This document shows, one piece after another, positions 15,327 to 24,511 of a stretch of 27,367 nucleotides of DNA. Position 1 is the first letter of the stretch, and each line of letters opens with the position of its first letter. Source of the stretch: Candidatus Methanophagaceae archaeon (GTDB lineage Archaea > Halobacteriota > Syntropharchaeia > Alkanophagales > Methanospirareceae). The position numbers were made by a program, and so were the translations under genes. The notes below the pieces were generated by a model. It saw only the letters and a list, made by a program, of their open reading frames with translations. It had not been told where the DNA came from and searched no databases. The stretch spans positions 1 through 27,367 of the forward strand of contig QENJ01000224.1 of the NCBI GenBank assembly GCA_013374505.1, in the 5' to 3' direction.

Positions 15327-18300
15327 TTAAATCTTGATAACCTCGCTTTCCTTTGCGACTACCGTCCCGTTAAGCTTTGCCTCCACCTTCACTTCGGCCT
15401 TGCCTGACTTGAAGCCAAAGGTCCATAGACGCCAGATGTAGTAATCGTCACGTCCGTAGTAAGGCAGCTTGCTGTACTTTAGCTTCTTGTCGCCTTGGAT
15501 TAGTGTCATACTTACATCAACACCATCTTCGGGTTTAGCGGCTGTTCCGTCGTCCCAGCTAACGGTGGCCCCGATAATCACAAACCGCCAGCGATCATTA
15601 GATTTGCAGAAGATGTCCTGGATTATCAAACGCGGCTCCTCTATTGAGGGAATATACTCCGGTATCAACTTGGTACATGAGTAAGTTCCGAGCTTTTCAT
15701 CATCCACATCAAAAAGGGTCTGGATTTGGAACGGCCCGGCTATTTCTGTATCTGATATACTGGTATAGGCAGTATAGATACCGTCATTTGATCGTGGGTC
15801 GCCTTCCCTGCCATCGTCGCTTAGCTTAATATCCCTGGTCTTTCTTTCAAAGAGGTCTTTACCATTCTCACCATACTGCGCTGCCAGAATGCCAAGTTTG
15901 ATGAGGTTTTCATCAGCTTCATCGCCAGCCAATTTTTCCTTATCCACTTTGATTTCTTTCAACTCACGCGCATATTTTTTCAATACAGTTTGAATAGTTT
16001 GAGTAGGATATGTGATTCGTGCTTTTGCCTTGCCTCCTACAAGTGGTCTGTCACCGTGAGCAACCCTCAACATGAGCATTAGCTTGCCATGATAGAGGTA
16101 TTTGGGATCTATCTGTACATCACATGTGACATCCGAGTCGGTCAGTGCCGCAGTGGTGACGTACAGCGGCTGATTATTACTCGCTTCCTTGACCTTGAGT
16201 ATCATTTGCCATATGCCTGCCTTGGGATTGGCGACACGGTAGAATTGATGCGTAGATCCCGAATAATGAAATGCACCCTTTGAATCAGGGTCATATACTT
16301 TGCCAGATGGGTCTTCCAGGCTAAAATCCAAGTATGCACCTGCTAGCTCCCAGGATACTGCAAAATTGGCTTCACGGACGCTGGCATCCACAGCCACTGC
16401 TTGTTTTAGACCGTTTCCGAGGTCTACACTGTCCGAGCTAAGATGAATGACGCCACCGCAGCCTATGTCGCCAAGGATGTTGTAATAAATCTCATGCAGT
16501 TTATGCAGGTCAGCAGCGGATTCTACTGTGTATGCTGAGCCAGTACCTGTGCGGTTAGCGATAGTATCCAGAACAGGGATGTCACTGGCCGGTCCTAAAG
16601 CGATGGTATAGACTTTGACGTTGCCTGCTGCAATGCTGTCAATGAACGGATTGTCGATGGCAGGCGTGAGGACCGTATGCTTGCCGTCACTGAGAAATAC
16701 AATAGCTCGGGGTCTGCCGGTATCGAGCCCCAATGTTGTCATACCCTGTTCCAGAGCTTCCCGCAGATCGGTCATACCAGCGGATGTGACCGTGTCGATG
16801 ATTGTGTGGGCATTGTCCTTATCGCCCTGACTGTTGATTTGGGTAAGCGGAAGGATCTCATCGGCAGAAGCATGGAAACTGACAATCCCTGCTTTGTCAT
16901 TGATCTGCAAGATATCAACCATCTGCTTTGCTCGCTCCTTGGCTGGTGTCATATAACCAGAAAAACCCATGCTACCAGAGCGGTCGATGACCTGGACAAT
17001 ATCTGAGGGGTTGCAAGAGAAACCCATAGCATTGGCAACGACAAGAGCATAGTCCTGATGCAGACCGGTCAGTTCAGGCACACCGGTACCTATGTTGACG
17101 CCTTCGACTTCGATACGATACAGCCCTACTTGAGGCGGATCGATGACCACCTTTTGCACGTTATTAAGGATGTTCGTAATATCATCAGCGGTAAAAGTAG
17201 TACCTGAGTCCACAGGAATAACGCGCAGATGCAAGCGGTTCTGAATTGTGTTGCCTGCCGGATCCCTCCAAACTAAAGTGACCGCTAAGGGTTCATCGGT
17301 AGAAGAGACGAACACTTCGTAGGTTCTGATATCGCCAGTGGTTACCGCATTATCCAGATTGTCATCGAACTGGACGCGACGGGTGACGATAGGGAACAGG
17401 CTGTTGTTTAGTTCAATCCTCCCCCAGCCTTGCCCGTTGTCCGGGATGCCCATCCCCATATCTATCGCGCCGTTTATTATAATGGCCTTTAGCAGAGCAG
17501 CGGAAGGTATATGGTTCCGTTGCTGGATTAGGTACTGACGCACCAGGGCACATGCACCGGCTGTTATTGGTGTAGACATGCTGGTGCCGTTACTGTAATA
17601 ATAATTCTGGGTAACATCTGGCCCAGATCCAGCCGGAGCATCCGGAGCGTTCTGATCTGCAGCACCAAACAACGGCTGGCCTGGTAAACCCTGTCCCACT
17701 GCTTCTGCATGTGTAAATATCCCATCCTCATCGCCAGTGCCGCCTTTTCCAATCAAGCCATCTGGACCGGTATCTTCCACAGATACAGATGATCGGGTGG
17801 ATAAAATAAATGTACCGGGTGCGACAACATCTGGTTTGCGACGATTGCTCTGAGTAGGACCGGGTGAACTGAAATCTGCGACGTCATCTTTATCATCCGC
17901 TTGTCGGTCGAAATTCGGCCAGGTCGCTCCCCCGGGGAACATGGGACTGCCCGGAAAGTTGACGGTATTTGGCAGGGGCCGCTCGCTCTCACTGGCACCG
18001 ACGGTCAAGACGTTTTTGGCTGTTCCCGAAGAGGCAACACGAAAAGGCGCATCATTACTGGCTGAAAATAGGATAAGAAATTCACGGTTGTTAAAGGCGA
18101 ATGTATCAGCCTGATTTGCGTTTGCTAGATAAGTACCATCGGATTCGACGCTACTCCAGGAATTAGTATGAATTCGAGCACCATCATCCCTGGCGACGTC
18201 AAACAATCCTACACACAGATCAGTTGGAAGTCCCCCGAGCTTACGGCTTGCATCCATAGTTGATTGAAACACAACACGGGCTGCCGGGGCCATACCACGT

Positions 18301-19391
18301 ATACGCCCGTTGGAATTTGCACCATCACCCAGAACAGAGCCGGTCACATGCGTGCCATGATTATGGATGTCACTGGCATCACCGGGTCGGCCAAGTGCAT
18401 AAATGCTGACGATGCGTCCTTGAAAATCAGCCAGCATGGTTGCCATCGACGCCTGTATCCAGACCTGTGTCAGCTACACCAATAATCTGTCATGCGCCAT
18501 CCAGCTCATGGTTGTTATGCAGAATGTTAGCGCGAATGATACCAGTCGCCACGTTATTGCAAAGCGCCGGCTCGTGGTAATGGTTCACTTCACGTACCTG
18601 TGTAATCGCAGCTATCTGAGGGACATTTTTTAAGTCGGTATAGGCAATAATGACATCGCCGCTGGTTCTGATGACACGGGCGCGTAATGTACGAATGGCA
18701 TCAATGACCGCCGCCATATCGGCTGCATCGAACAGGATGATCTCTATATTCCCTACTTTCTCAATATCAGACGGTACGGCCTTAACTGGTGCGAAGTTGC
18801 GGATGTCCGGAGCGGCTTCCATGTGTCTCAATTCTTCAACTGCCCTGTGGTGCAACTGCTTTCATTGCCTCCGTGGCTGTCAGCCTATCCTGGAGTTCGG
18901 CATTAAGTAATTGATCGGATACTTTCAGACCCGCATAATAAGGCGATACTGATTCAACAAAATCAAGCGCCTGAAGGTCATCTACCCTACCACCGTCCAC
19001 GCTGATCAGGTGATGATCCTCTTATACTCTGATAGACGATCACACCAAGTGTATCCAAACGGCGTTTCCAATCTATATGCATAGGACCTGCTAGTCGTAA
19101 GATGTGATGACTGCGTCCTGATGGTAGAGACATCTCAGCAGCAAGCGCCGAAGTTGAGTGACTTTGAGGAAGTCCCGTATTAAACTCGAATCCACCCATT
19201 TTCACAATAGGTTTATCTGCCAATTCTCGTACCCTGTAATCCTCAGCTTGTAATGCCTGAAGTCCTGCATCATCGATGCGGATCAAAATGGACTGTCCGT
19301 AATTAGCTAACACTATACCATTATAGTCTCGAATAATGTCCATAGCACGTTCCATTGACTTTACTACATAGACCATTGCTTTCTTTTCCAT
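15327..19391 (-). pseudogene. Subtilisin-like protease with von Willebrand A domain, disrupted near its N-terminus
   Basis: Corrected reading gives about 1355 codons. A propeptide-like N-terminus (MEKKAMVYVVKSMERAMDII, then LRLAGPMHIDWKRRLDTLGV) starts at 19391 after a strong AAGGAG. One-base frameshifts occur near 19020, 18846 and 18447, and an in-frame TGA at 18490-18492 sits where DGA-G-QIIGVADTG would be. The catalytic Asp (ADTGLDTG) lies between the last two lesions. The intact frame 15327-18446 (1039 codons) has catalytic His30 (HNHGTHV), Ser289 (NGTSMSTP), a vWA domain with MIDAS D488RSGS, Thr559 and Asp587, then beta domains including DGIYTAYTS. No signal peptide is seen. As sequenced it cannot be an active protease. 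Lesions crowd into 600 bases, so errors in a poor-quality patch are possible. If intact in the cell it would be the natural leader-cutting protease of this cluster. Confidence 0.85.
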
Positions 19392-19408
19392 TTTATTTTT
19401 CTCCTTAT

Positions 19409-19534
19409 TAGACTTGTTGCGATATAAAATCCTATGAAATAGAGCCTTCTAAGGCGTCCATTGCTCCGTGCATATTGCGCATTTTACGGATATCCCTTCT
19501 CCGGGCTTTTCCAAATTATTTCGCAACAAGTCTA
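19409..19534. mobile_element. 126-bp MITE-like element with 14-bp terminal inverted repeats
   Basis: Perfect ends tagacttgttgcga (19409-19422) and tcgcaacaagtcta (19521-19534) are flanked on both sides by TTAT (19405-19408; 19535-19538), a likely target duplication. The interior has no open frame. Ends of the type AGACTTGTTGCGA are familiar from IS-family transposons, so this is probably a non-autonomous derivative. It begins 2 bases upstream of the ribosome binding site of the subtilase gene. On the minus strand its near end carries ttttatat (about 19421-19429), which could act as a TATA box for that gene. Confidence 0.75.
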
Positions 19535-19688
19535 TTATTCATAACTTTAGTTTATTACCCAAAGGCAATATTTTTCATATGTATTTTCCGATTTTTTGAT
19601 AATGGCCTGATATAACTTGATACTACCAAACCACAGGGTAACAATACAAGCACTCGGATTGTCCCGATATTGTCTGTGGCTCACTCCT

Positions 19689-20159
19689 CTATGGCTGAGC
19701 TGCGATACATGTATTCTTTGGTGTTCGTTCTGATCTTAAAGCAGTTGCGAACTTCTTCTCACCAAACAGAACTTTTTTGGCCTTTAAATAGCGAACGAGT
19801 TCATCACATAAGCTATTTGCATATTACCTTTCTATATGAGCGAGTCTTGAGATAGCATCACGACTTACCCCTGTGAGTCTATTGATTTTTCCAATGCTAC
19901 ATCCCTTACTAAGATGATAGATAATCTTTAAAGCCTTATCCTTTTGCAGCTTGCCGTTGTAAAGAGCGGTGTTCGTTCTCTCAGAAAAATATGAACCGCA
20001 AGTCTTACATTTGAGCATTCTTATCTCATCGTGTTTACCGTACCTGCTATGAACAACAATGTTACCACTGCCCTTTTTACCGTAGTCTAAGCATTTTTCA
20101 TTTGAACAAGATAATGCGCTTACCGATTTCATATGCTTCACCCTTGCACTTTGATGCAC
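19689..20159 (-). pseudogene. IS1-like transposase remnant
   Basis: Residues 1-111 show an IS1/InsA-like N-terminus. A zinc ribbon (CSNEKCLDYGKKGSGN and CKTCGSYFSERTNTALYNGK) is followed by a helix-turn-helix (IGKINRLTGVSRDAISRLAH). The frame stops with TAA at 19824-19826 but continues in phase with YANSLCDELVRYLKAKKVLFGEKK, matching the expected start of the catalytic domain (usually HDELV with a metal-binding Asp soon after), until a TAG at 19689-19691. The rest of the catalytic domain is gone. The element is dead and no termini were found. The 154 bases between it and the MITE hold nothing recognisable. Confidence 0.75.
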
Positions 20160-20406
20160 CTACCACAGTACCCTCTTTTGATTGAACTGGTTTTAAAAGA
20201 TTGATGGGGAAATCCCTAAGTATCTCACCTTTTTCAAACCGTGGTTTTCACACACAATTTTTTACCCAGTGTATCCATTTTTTTCAGTATATTCAATACA
20301 AAATTAACCCAACTTATATAATTAACTGTGAGCAATATTGCTTAAAACGAGCGATACTTTTGCATTTGTGTTACTTGAAGTCCGTCTAATTTTGAGCTGT
20401 TACATC

Positions 20407-20517
20407 TTACAATACCATTCTCACCAGTACCGCCCCTTCACCGTTTTTGTAATAGAACGGCACAAAACCAACCTCTAAAAATGCCATAAAAAATCCAGGA
20501 ATACCGTGTTTGTACAT
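20407..20517 (-). pseudogene. Possible C-terminal scrap of a GNAT acetyltransferase
   Basis: A 36-residue frame ends MAFLEVGFVPFYYKNGEGAV followed by LVRMVL and TAA. The pattern (GF, Y-Y, N-G, and a hydrophobic close with Met) resembles the last strands of GNAT enzymes. It has no N-terminal half, so if the resemblance is real it is a leftover of a lost gene. Weak call based on a short motif. Confidence 0.3.
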
Positions 20518-20540
20518 TGATTGCGATTTGGAACTTCTGA

Positions 20541-20547
20541 TTTATAT
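20541..20547 (+). promoter_or_regulatory. Probable TATA box of the coiled-coil gene
   Basis: tttatat is centred about 30 bases before the ATG at 20574, which would place transcription start at or a few bases before the start codon, i.e. a leaderless or nearly leaderless mRNA. No ribosome binding site precedes the ATG, in agreement. Confidence 0.45.
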
Positions 20548-20573
20548 CATTCGTATACAATACATTGAGTAGT

Positions 20574-20975
20574 ATGGACCGCGATTGGATAGACGAGCAA
20601 AAAGCGAAGCGCAAAAACGAGCGGGAAGAGCTCGACAAGAAGATGGCCGCGCTTGAAAAGAATATGGAAGCGCTTGTGATTGAGGAGAAGCAGTTGAAGG
20701 CTGCTATGGAACGTGAACAAGACGCCGAGGAGGATGCCAAATTCCAGAGATTGGAAGAACGAGCAATAGTAAGGCTAATAAATAAACAGGCCGAGCTTAA
20801 GAAGCGGTTGGGCGAGCTTAAGAAGGAACAACGTGCGCTGAATCAGAAGGAAAAGCAGTTCCAAGCGTTGATAGAACACGAAAAGTATCCAGAATGGCTT
20901 GAACTGAAGAAAAAACGAGATAATGCGATTACCAAAGTGAAAAGACTGGAAGCAGAAATGAAAAAACTCATCTAA
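20574..20975 (+). CDS. Coiled-coil protein of unknown function
   Basis: The protein has 133 residues and is almost entirely charged (Lys, Glu, Arg) with heptad-spaced Leu/Ile/Ala from about residue 10 to the end, predicting one long helix or coiled coil. There is no signal peptide, membrane segment or recognisable domain. One break, HEKYPEWLELKKKRDN, may be a turn between two helices. A TTG at 20565 would add three residues, but the ATG fits the TATA spacing. It stands alone between decayed mobile DNA on both sides, and codon use is normal. It might be an accessory gene of the lineage; no role can be proposed from sequence. Confidence 0.6.
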   Translation: MDRDWIDEQKAKRKNEREELDKKMAALEKNMEALVIEEKQLKAAMEREQDAEEDAKFQRLEERAIVRLINKQAELKKRLGELKKEQRALNQKEKQFQALIEHEKYPEWLELKKKRDNAITKVKRLEAEMKKLI

Positions 20976-21434
20976 ATGCTGTGATCACGAGGGCTAGAAC
21001 TTCAATCTATCGTTAGTTATGCACAGCCACCATCGGGAATAGTCAATCTATGTCCCTGTTTTGAGTGACTTTTTGACTTTCGTGCTAACCCACCATTTCT
21101 TGCCTGTAATACTCCGTTAAAGTTCTCGCTTTTTTTAAAAGTCTCAAAAAGCATTACCGTCTGACATTTAGCGTTATAATAAAAAAATAACGTTTGGGAA
21201 TCGGCTGTAGCTTCTTCCTCCCGCTTCTTGCTATCCTACTATACTTCTCCCTCGCGTCCTAACATCTCCCTCATCCTATCGCGCTTCAAAACCGCCGCTT
21301 CAACCGCCTGATCCACCTTCCGTTTCATCAAAAAGTATCTAACCCCCAAGATATATTACTTGGCAAGCTCCTTTAAGTGGTGTAGATGAATGTTAAAAGT
21401 GAGGTGATTAAAAATATAAAGGGTTATGTTTTAG
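20976..21434. other. Non-coding spacer before the IS
   Basis: There is no gene I can support in 459 bases. A short minus-strand frame (21239-21328, 29 codons, MKRKVDQAVEAAVLKRDRMR, with an open run of about ten codons upstream) looks helical and may be the tail of a lost gene. TTTAG at 21430-21434 is the left target duplication of the IS. Confidence 0.45.
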
Positions 21435-23351
21435 GGGCACAATCGAAAAATTAAGTGATTTTTTAATTTTTCATCCGTCGTGCCCAACATTTTCATCGTG
21501 TTTGCAAATAGTAAACTACCATAACGTGATCCCACATTGATTTCCTGTCAAAAATCTACATTATTATTATCCAAAACGGTACCAAAACATTAAAAACGGC
21601 CATTAGACGAGTGAAAAGGTGATAGCTACCGCTAACCACCTCTCTTCGTCACACCAACTTGAATCGTAAACGCATTATCTCGAATCCAAAAACGGTATAA
21701 AAACCAAAAACGCTTCCAGTAAGAACTTCTTGCCTCTACCCAGTAGCCCCGCCCTCTTCATTGCTGACAGCTTTATCTGGTTGTCAAGCCCTCTATCGCT
21801 CCTGAGCTGCTTCTTTCTATGCGCCTTCAAGCTTGTTGAGTAGTAGTTCTCAACCCCATTGTTCGTAGCCGGCGCACCTTTCACGAAATAGAACGCCGTA
21901 GAATACTCCCAGCCCTTTTTAATCATTCTCAGCCGCTTCTGAACGTGTTTTTCAAAAGACGCTATTCTCTCCATCAACTCGTCAAATACCCTCAAAGCCT
22001 CAATATAAGGTCGCTGTACTAAATTCCTCTTCTTTCGCCTGCGGTATCGCTTCTGCTCCCGTACAAAGTCTCTAAAAGTTGCCATTTACCTTCTGGGCCA
22101 CGCCCTGTACTCCTTTTTCGCCCCCTGCTTCATCACTTGCTCTTCTTCCAGCAGGTCTAGCAAGAACTTTAGTTCTGCATCCCGGTTGTAGAAGATATTC
22201 AACATTCGATATTTCATCAATTCCTGCTCGATAGTCGTGTTCCGCGGGAACTCAGCGACTATTAGCTTGTTCAAGTGCATGAGACAATACTGATGAATCA
22301 AGTTCTCGCCGAAGAACTCCTTGAATACCCGGGGATAGCTCGAGTCGAGGTCCGTAACAACATATGTGCGCTTGCTCGGGTCCAGATACTTCGTCAGAAA
22401 TGCTGTGATGGTTGCAGGGTTTTTGCTGTCATGCAGTTCCTCGGCAATCGGCTGACCGGTAACGCTGTCCAGCAGGGTCAAGCGGAATTTCTGTGTCCTG
22501 CCCTTCTTCGGATGCTGCTCGTCATAGAGCACAATCTGAAAATCTTCTATGGATGGGATAACGGTTCTCTCGACAGAAGCGGTGAACGCATTGAAGATAG
22601 TATCCTTTCCTTGTGGGTGAATGAGTCCCAATATATCCGAGATACCTTGATATGAGACGTGATGAAGTCGCATAAGCTGGTAAATCCGAGCTAAGACATC
22701 AAAAAAGTCACCTTTCAAGTTTTACCAGAAGCTCCGCTCTTCTTCGTAGGGTTCATAACAAGAGGGACAGATATATCGCCCGATATTAACGCTACCCAGG
22801 CCTTTTTTGCCGTACGTGTTGTACCCGTTATGGTTCATCTGCGTGCCGCATTTTGTACACAAGGGCGGCACAGCTAGCTGAAAAATCCCCGCTGCCGTGT
22901 GCACGTAATCGCTTGAATACTCACCAAAGATCGCGATGAGTATCTCCCAATACGAAAAATTGTTCAGATTTGTATTCACAGATACCATTTTGTTCTAACT
23001 CCCTATCATTAACATAATATCCAACGTTTCGCATATTAATACCCATTTGTCCCCTATTCCCTCTGTTGTCAGATTCTTATCCATTTTATTCACCATAAAA
23101 CTGTTGTACATGCCAGCATATGAACTTTCAGCTCTCATTTCCGGTGGAATCGAGATTCATTCACTTTTAGGATGCAGATTCATGATTTGCTGGTAGAACG
23201 AGCGTAAATATACAAAAGAATACTTTAGGGCTAGGGATCTCAGGTTGGATTAGGAAGTGTGTTATTTGGTTCTCCTAGAATTCTCTTTCAAAGAAATTTA
23301 AAAATTGGAAAGAGGTTCCTACTTATATCACTAGAAAATTCGATTGTGCCC
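21435..23351 (-). mobile_element. Complete 1917-bp insertion sequence with TIRs and TTTAG target duplication
   Basis: The ends are gggcacaatcgaa (21435-21447) and its reverse complement (23339-23351), extended by an agtgat match about 20 bases in. Both sides are flanked by TTTAG (21430-21434 and 23352-23356), a 5-bp target duplication. The single minus-strand transposase frame occupies 21675-22988. About 240 bases beyond the gene's 3' end and 360 bases before its start are non-coding. The last 190 bases on the start side recur at 1-191, proving a second family member in the same region. I do not know the IS family by name. Confidence 0.88.
21675..22988 (-). pseudogene. DDE transposase of the 1.9-kb IS, broken by two in-frame TAA codons
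   Basis: One reading frame of 438 codons runs from ATG 22988 to 21675 with only two interruptions, TAA at 22722-22724 and TAA at 22086-22088. The pieces are an N-terminal zinc ribbon (CTKCGTQM and YICPSC, a C-x2-C pair), then the catalytic part with Asp in IVLYDEQHPKKGRTQKF, Asp in YVVTDLDSSYP, and after the second stop Glu in ATNNGVENYYS, which together make a DDE triad, followed by a basic C-terminus. Both stops look like single-base changes, as no frameshift occurs. The protein is inactive unless the stops are sequencing errors or are read through. Confidence 0.82.
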
Positions 23352-23361
23352 TTTAGAGGAA

Positions 23362-23721
23362 TTATACAAACGATATAACACTGCCTAACTTGCGAAGAGT
23401 GATTGCAGTTGCTGATTTATCATGTCTCTCCCTTGCTACACGCAAACTTTCCTTGTATAATTCAACTGCTTTGCGATAATCTCCTTGGTCTTTAGAGAGG
23501 TTTCCTAATTCGTGAAGAGTATACACAATTCCTATTGTATCCTCCACTTCCCTTTTCAGCTTCAAACTTTTGTTATACAATTCAAGTGCTTTATCAGTGT
23601 CACCTTTTAAATATTTAATATGTCCTAAGGCATGGAGAATCATTGCAATTCCTTTTTTGTCTCCTCTTTCATTGTATATGTCTAAACTTCGAGTTGTGTT
23701 TTCCTGGACTAATTTTGCCCA
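23362..23721 (-). pseudogene. Fragment of a tetratricopeptide-repeat (TPR) protein
   Basis: About 119 codons encode three TPR-like units of roughly 40 residues. Each has the G-D-x2-KA-LELY core: IYNERGDKKGIAMILHALGH, then LKGDTDKALELYNKSLKLKR, then QGDYRKAVELYKESLRVARE. The unit length of about 40 is that of the Kinesin-light-chain/CHAT-associated type of TPR. The frame opens after a TGA and has no proper start (an internal ATG lies at 23643). It ends a few bases before the IS target site. A fragment between two mobile elements, it is most likely the middle of a larger scaffold or signalling protein destroyed by insertions. Confidence 0.75.
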
Positions 23722-23757
23722 TCATAGTGTTACTCAAAACCAAGTTACCCATACCAT

Positions 23758-24282
23758 TCACCACCCAAACAAGTTCACCATGGCATGGAATACATCCGCA
23801 GGTCTCAGTTTTCTCGTGAACGCTTCCGATGGCTTTTCTGCGTCCTCAAAATCCAGGCTTGCATGCGGTCTCTTGTTGTTGTACCAGTCTATAAAACCCT
23901 CCAAGGTATCAAATTCGTCTCTTATTCGTTCGTATATGTCGAACCATTTCTCAAGTTTACCATTCGTCTGAGGGTGATTTACGCTCGTTGTTATATGTTT
24001 TATCCCGTATTGTTCCAGATGCTTCTGAAATATACCGGTTGAACCTTCTTTTTTGTGTTTCCAGTGACTCGAGAACTCACTGCCGTTATCGGAAAGTAAC
24101 GCTCTGATAGGCCCGTAAAATTCTACTTCTTTGTCAGCTTTGCCCAATATACGTATACCATTTTCAATATTTGAACTATCAAACTCATCTGCGGCGATAA
24201 AATTCGTGTCGTTCGTCAATTTGTGAAATCCGAGACCTGATACACTTAAGTCCAAAATGGTCATATAGAATACATTCGACAC
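23758..24282 (-). pseudogene. IS481/IS3-like integrase-core transposase, N-terminally truncated
   Basis: 174 codons hold the second half of an rve integrase core: RALLSDNGSEFSS (second Asp), HPQTNGKLEKWF (Glu in the third motif), then YNNKRPHASLDF, the IS481/IS3 signature close to the C-terminus. The helix-turn-helix domain and the first catalytic Asp are missing. The first 30 residues (MSNVFYMTILDLSVSGLGF) do not look like the family, so the element was truncated by a rearrangement near 24230-24282. Sequence after the stop (tgttactcaaaacc, 23730-23743) may be the element end, but no partner was found on the other side. Confidence 0.75.
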
Positions 24283-24511
24283 GCGCTTTCAGAGATATAA
24301 ATGATGTAAATCTCAGGACTAGTGCGAATGCACTATGAATCGGAACTACCTGCGCAGAAAACACCCGGAGTTTTAGCTGAGGCTTCGCTAAGCATCTGAC
24401 CTGTGAGGGGTACCTATCCCTGGCGAAAAGTATTTCGGGAAATCACAGTTTTGGAACAAAAATGATAACTATAATAACCGTGTACACAAATTACTGTAAG
24501 TGGTGTGGGAT

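Larger units (their letters stand above)
20160..20573. other. Gene-poor AT-rich spacer
   Basis: No intact gene is visible in these 414 bases. The only coding-like trace is the short acetyltransferase-like tail at 20407-20517, and the right end carries the promoter of the coiled-coil gene. The rest (20170-20400) is AT-rich with no repeat, RNA fold or open frame that I can support. Confidence 0.5.

Noticed and set aside
18436..18633. Plus-strand frames over the broken subtilase N-terminus
   Set aside because: The minus strand carries recognisable subtilase sequence across the lesions, and the plus frames have no family pattern.
24283..24499. Possible small RNA (C/D-box-like utgatg and ctga motifs near 24300-24390; hairpins near 24400)
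   Set aside because: The boxes are not spaced or paired as in a C/D RNA and no terminal stem forms. Recorded only as an unassigned spacer.
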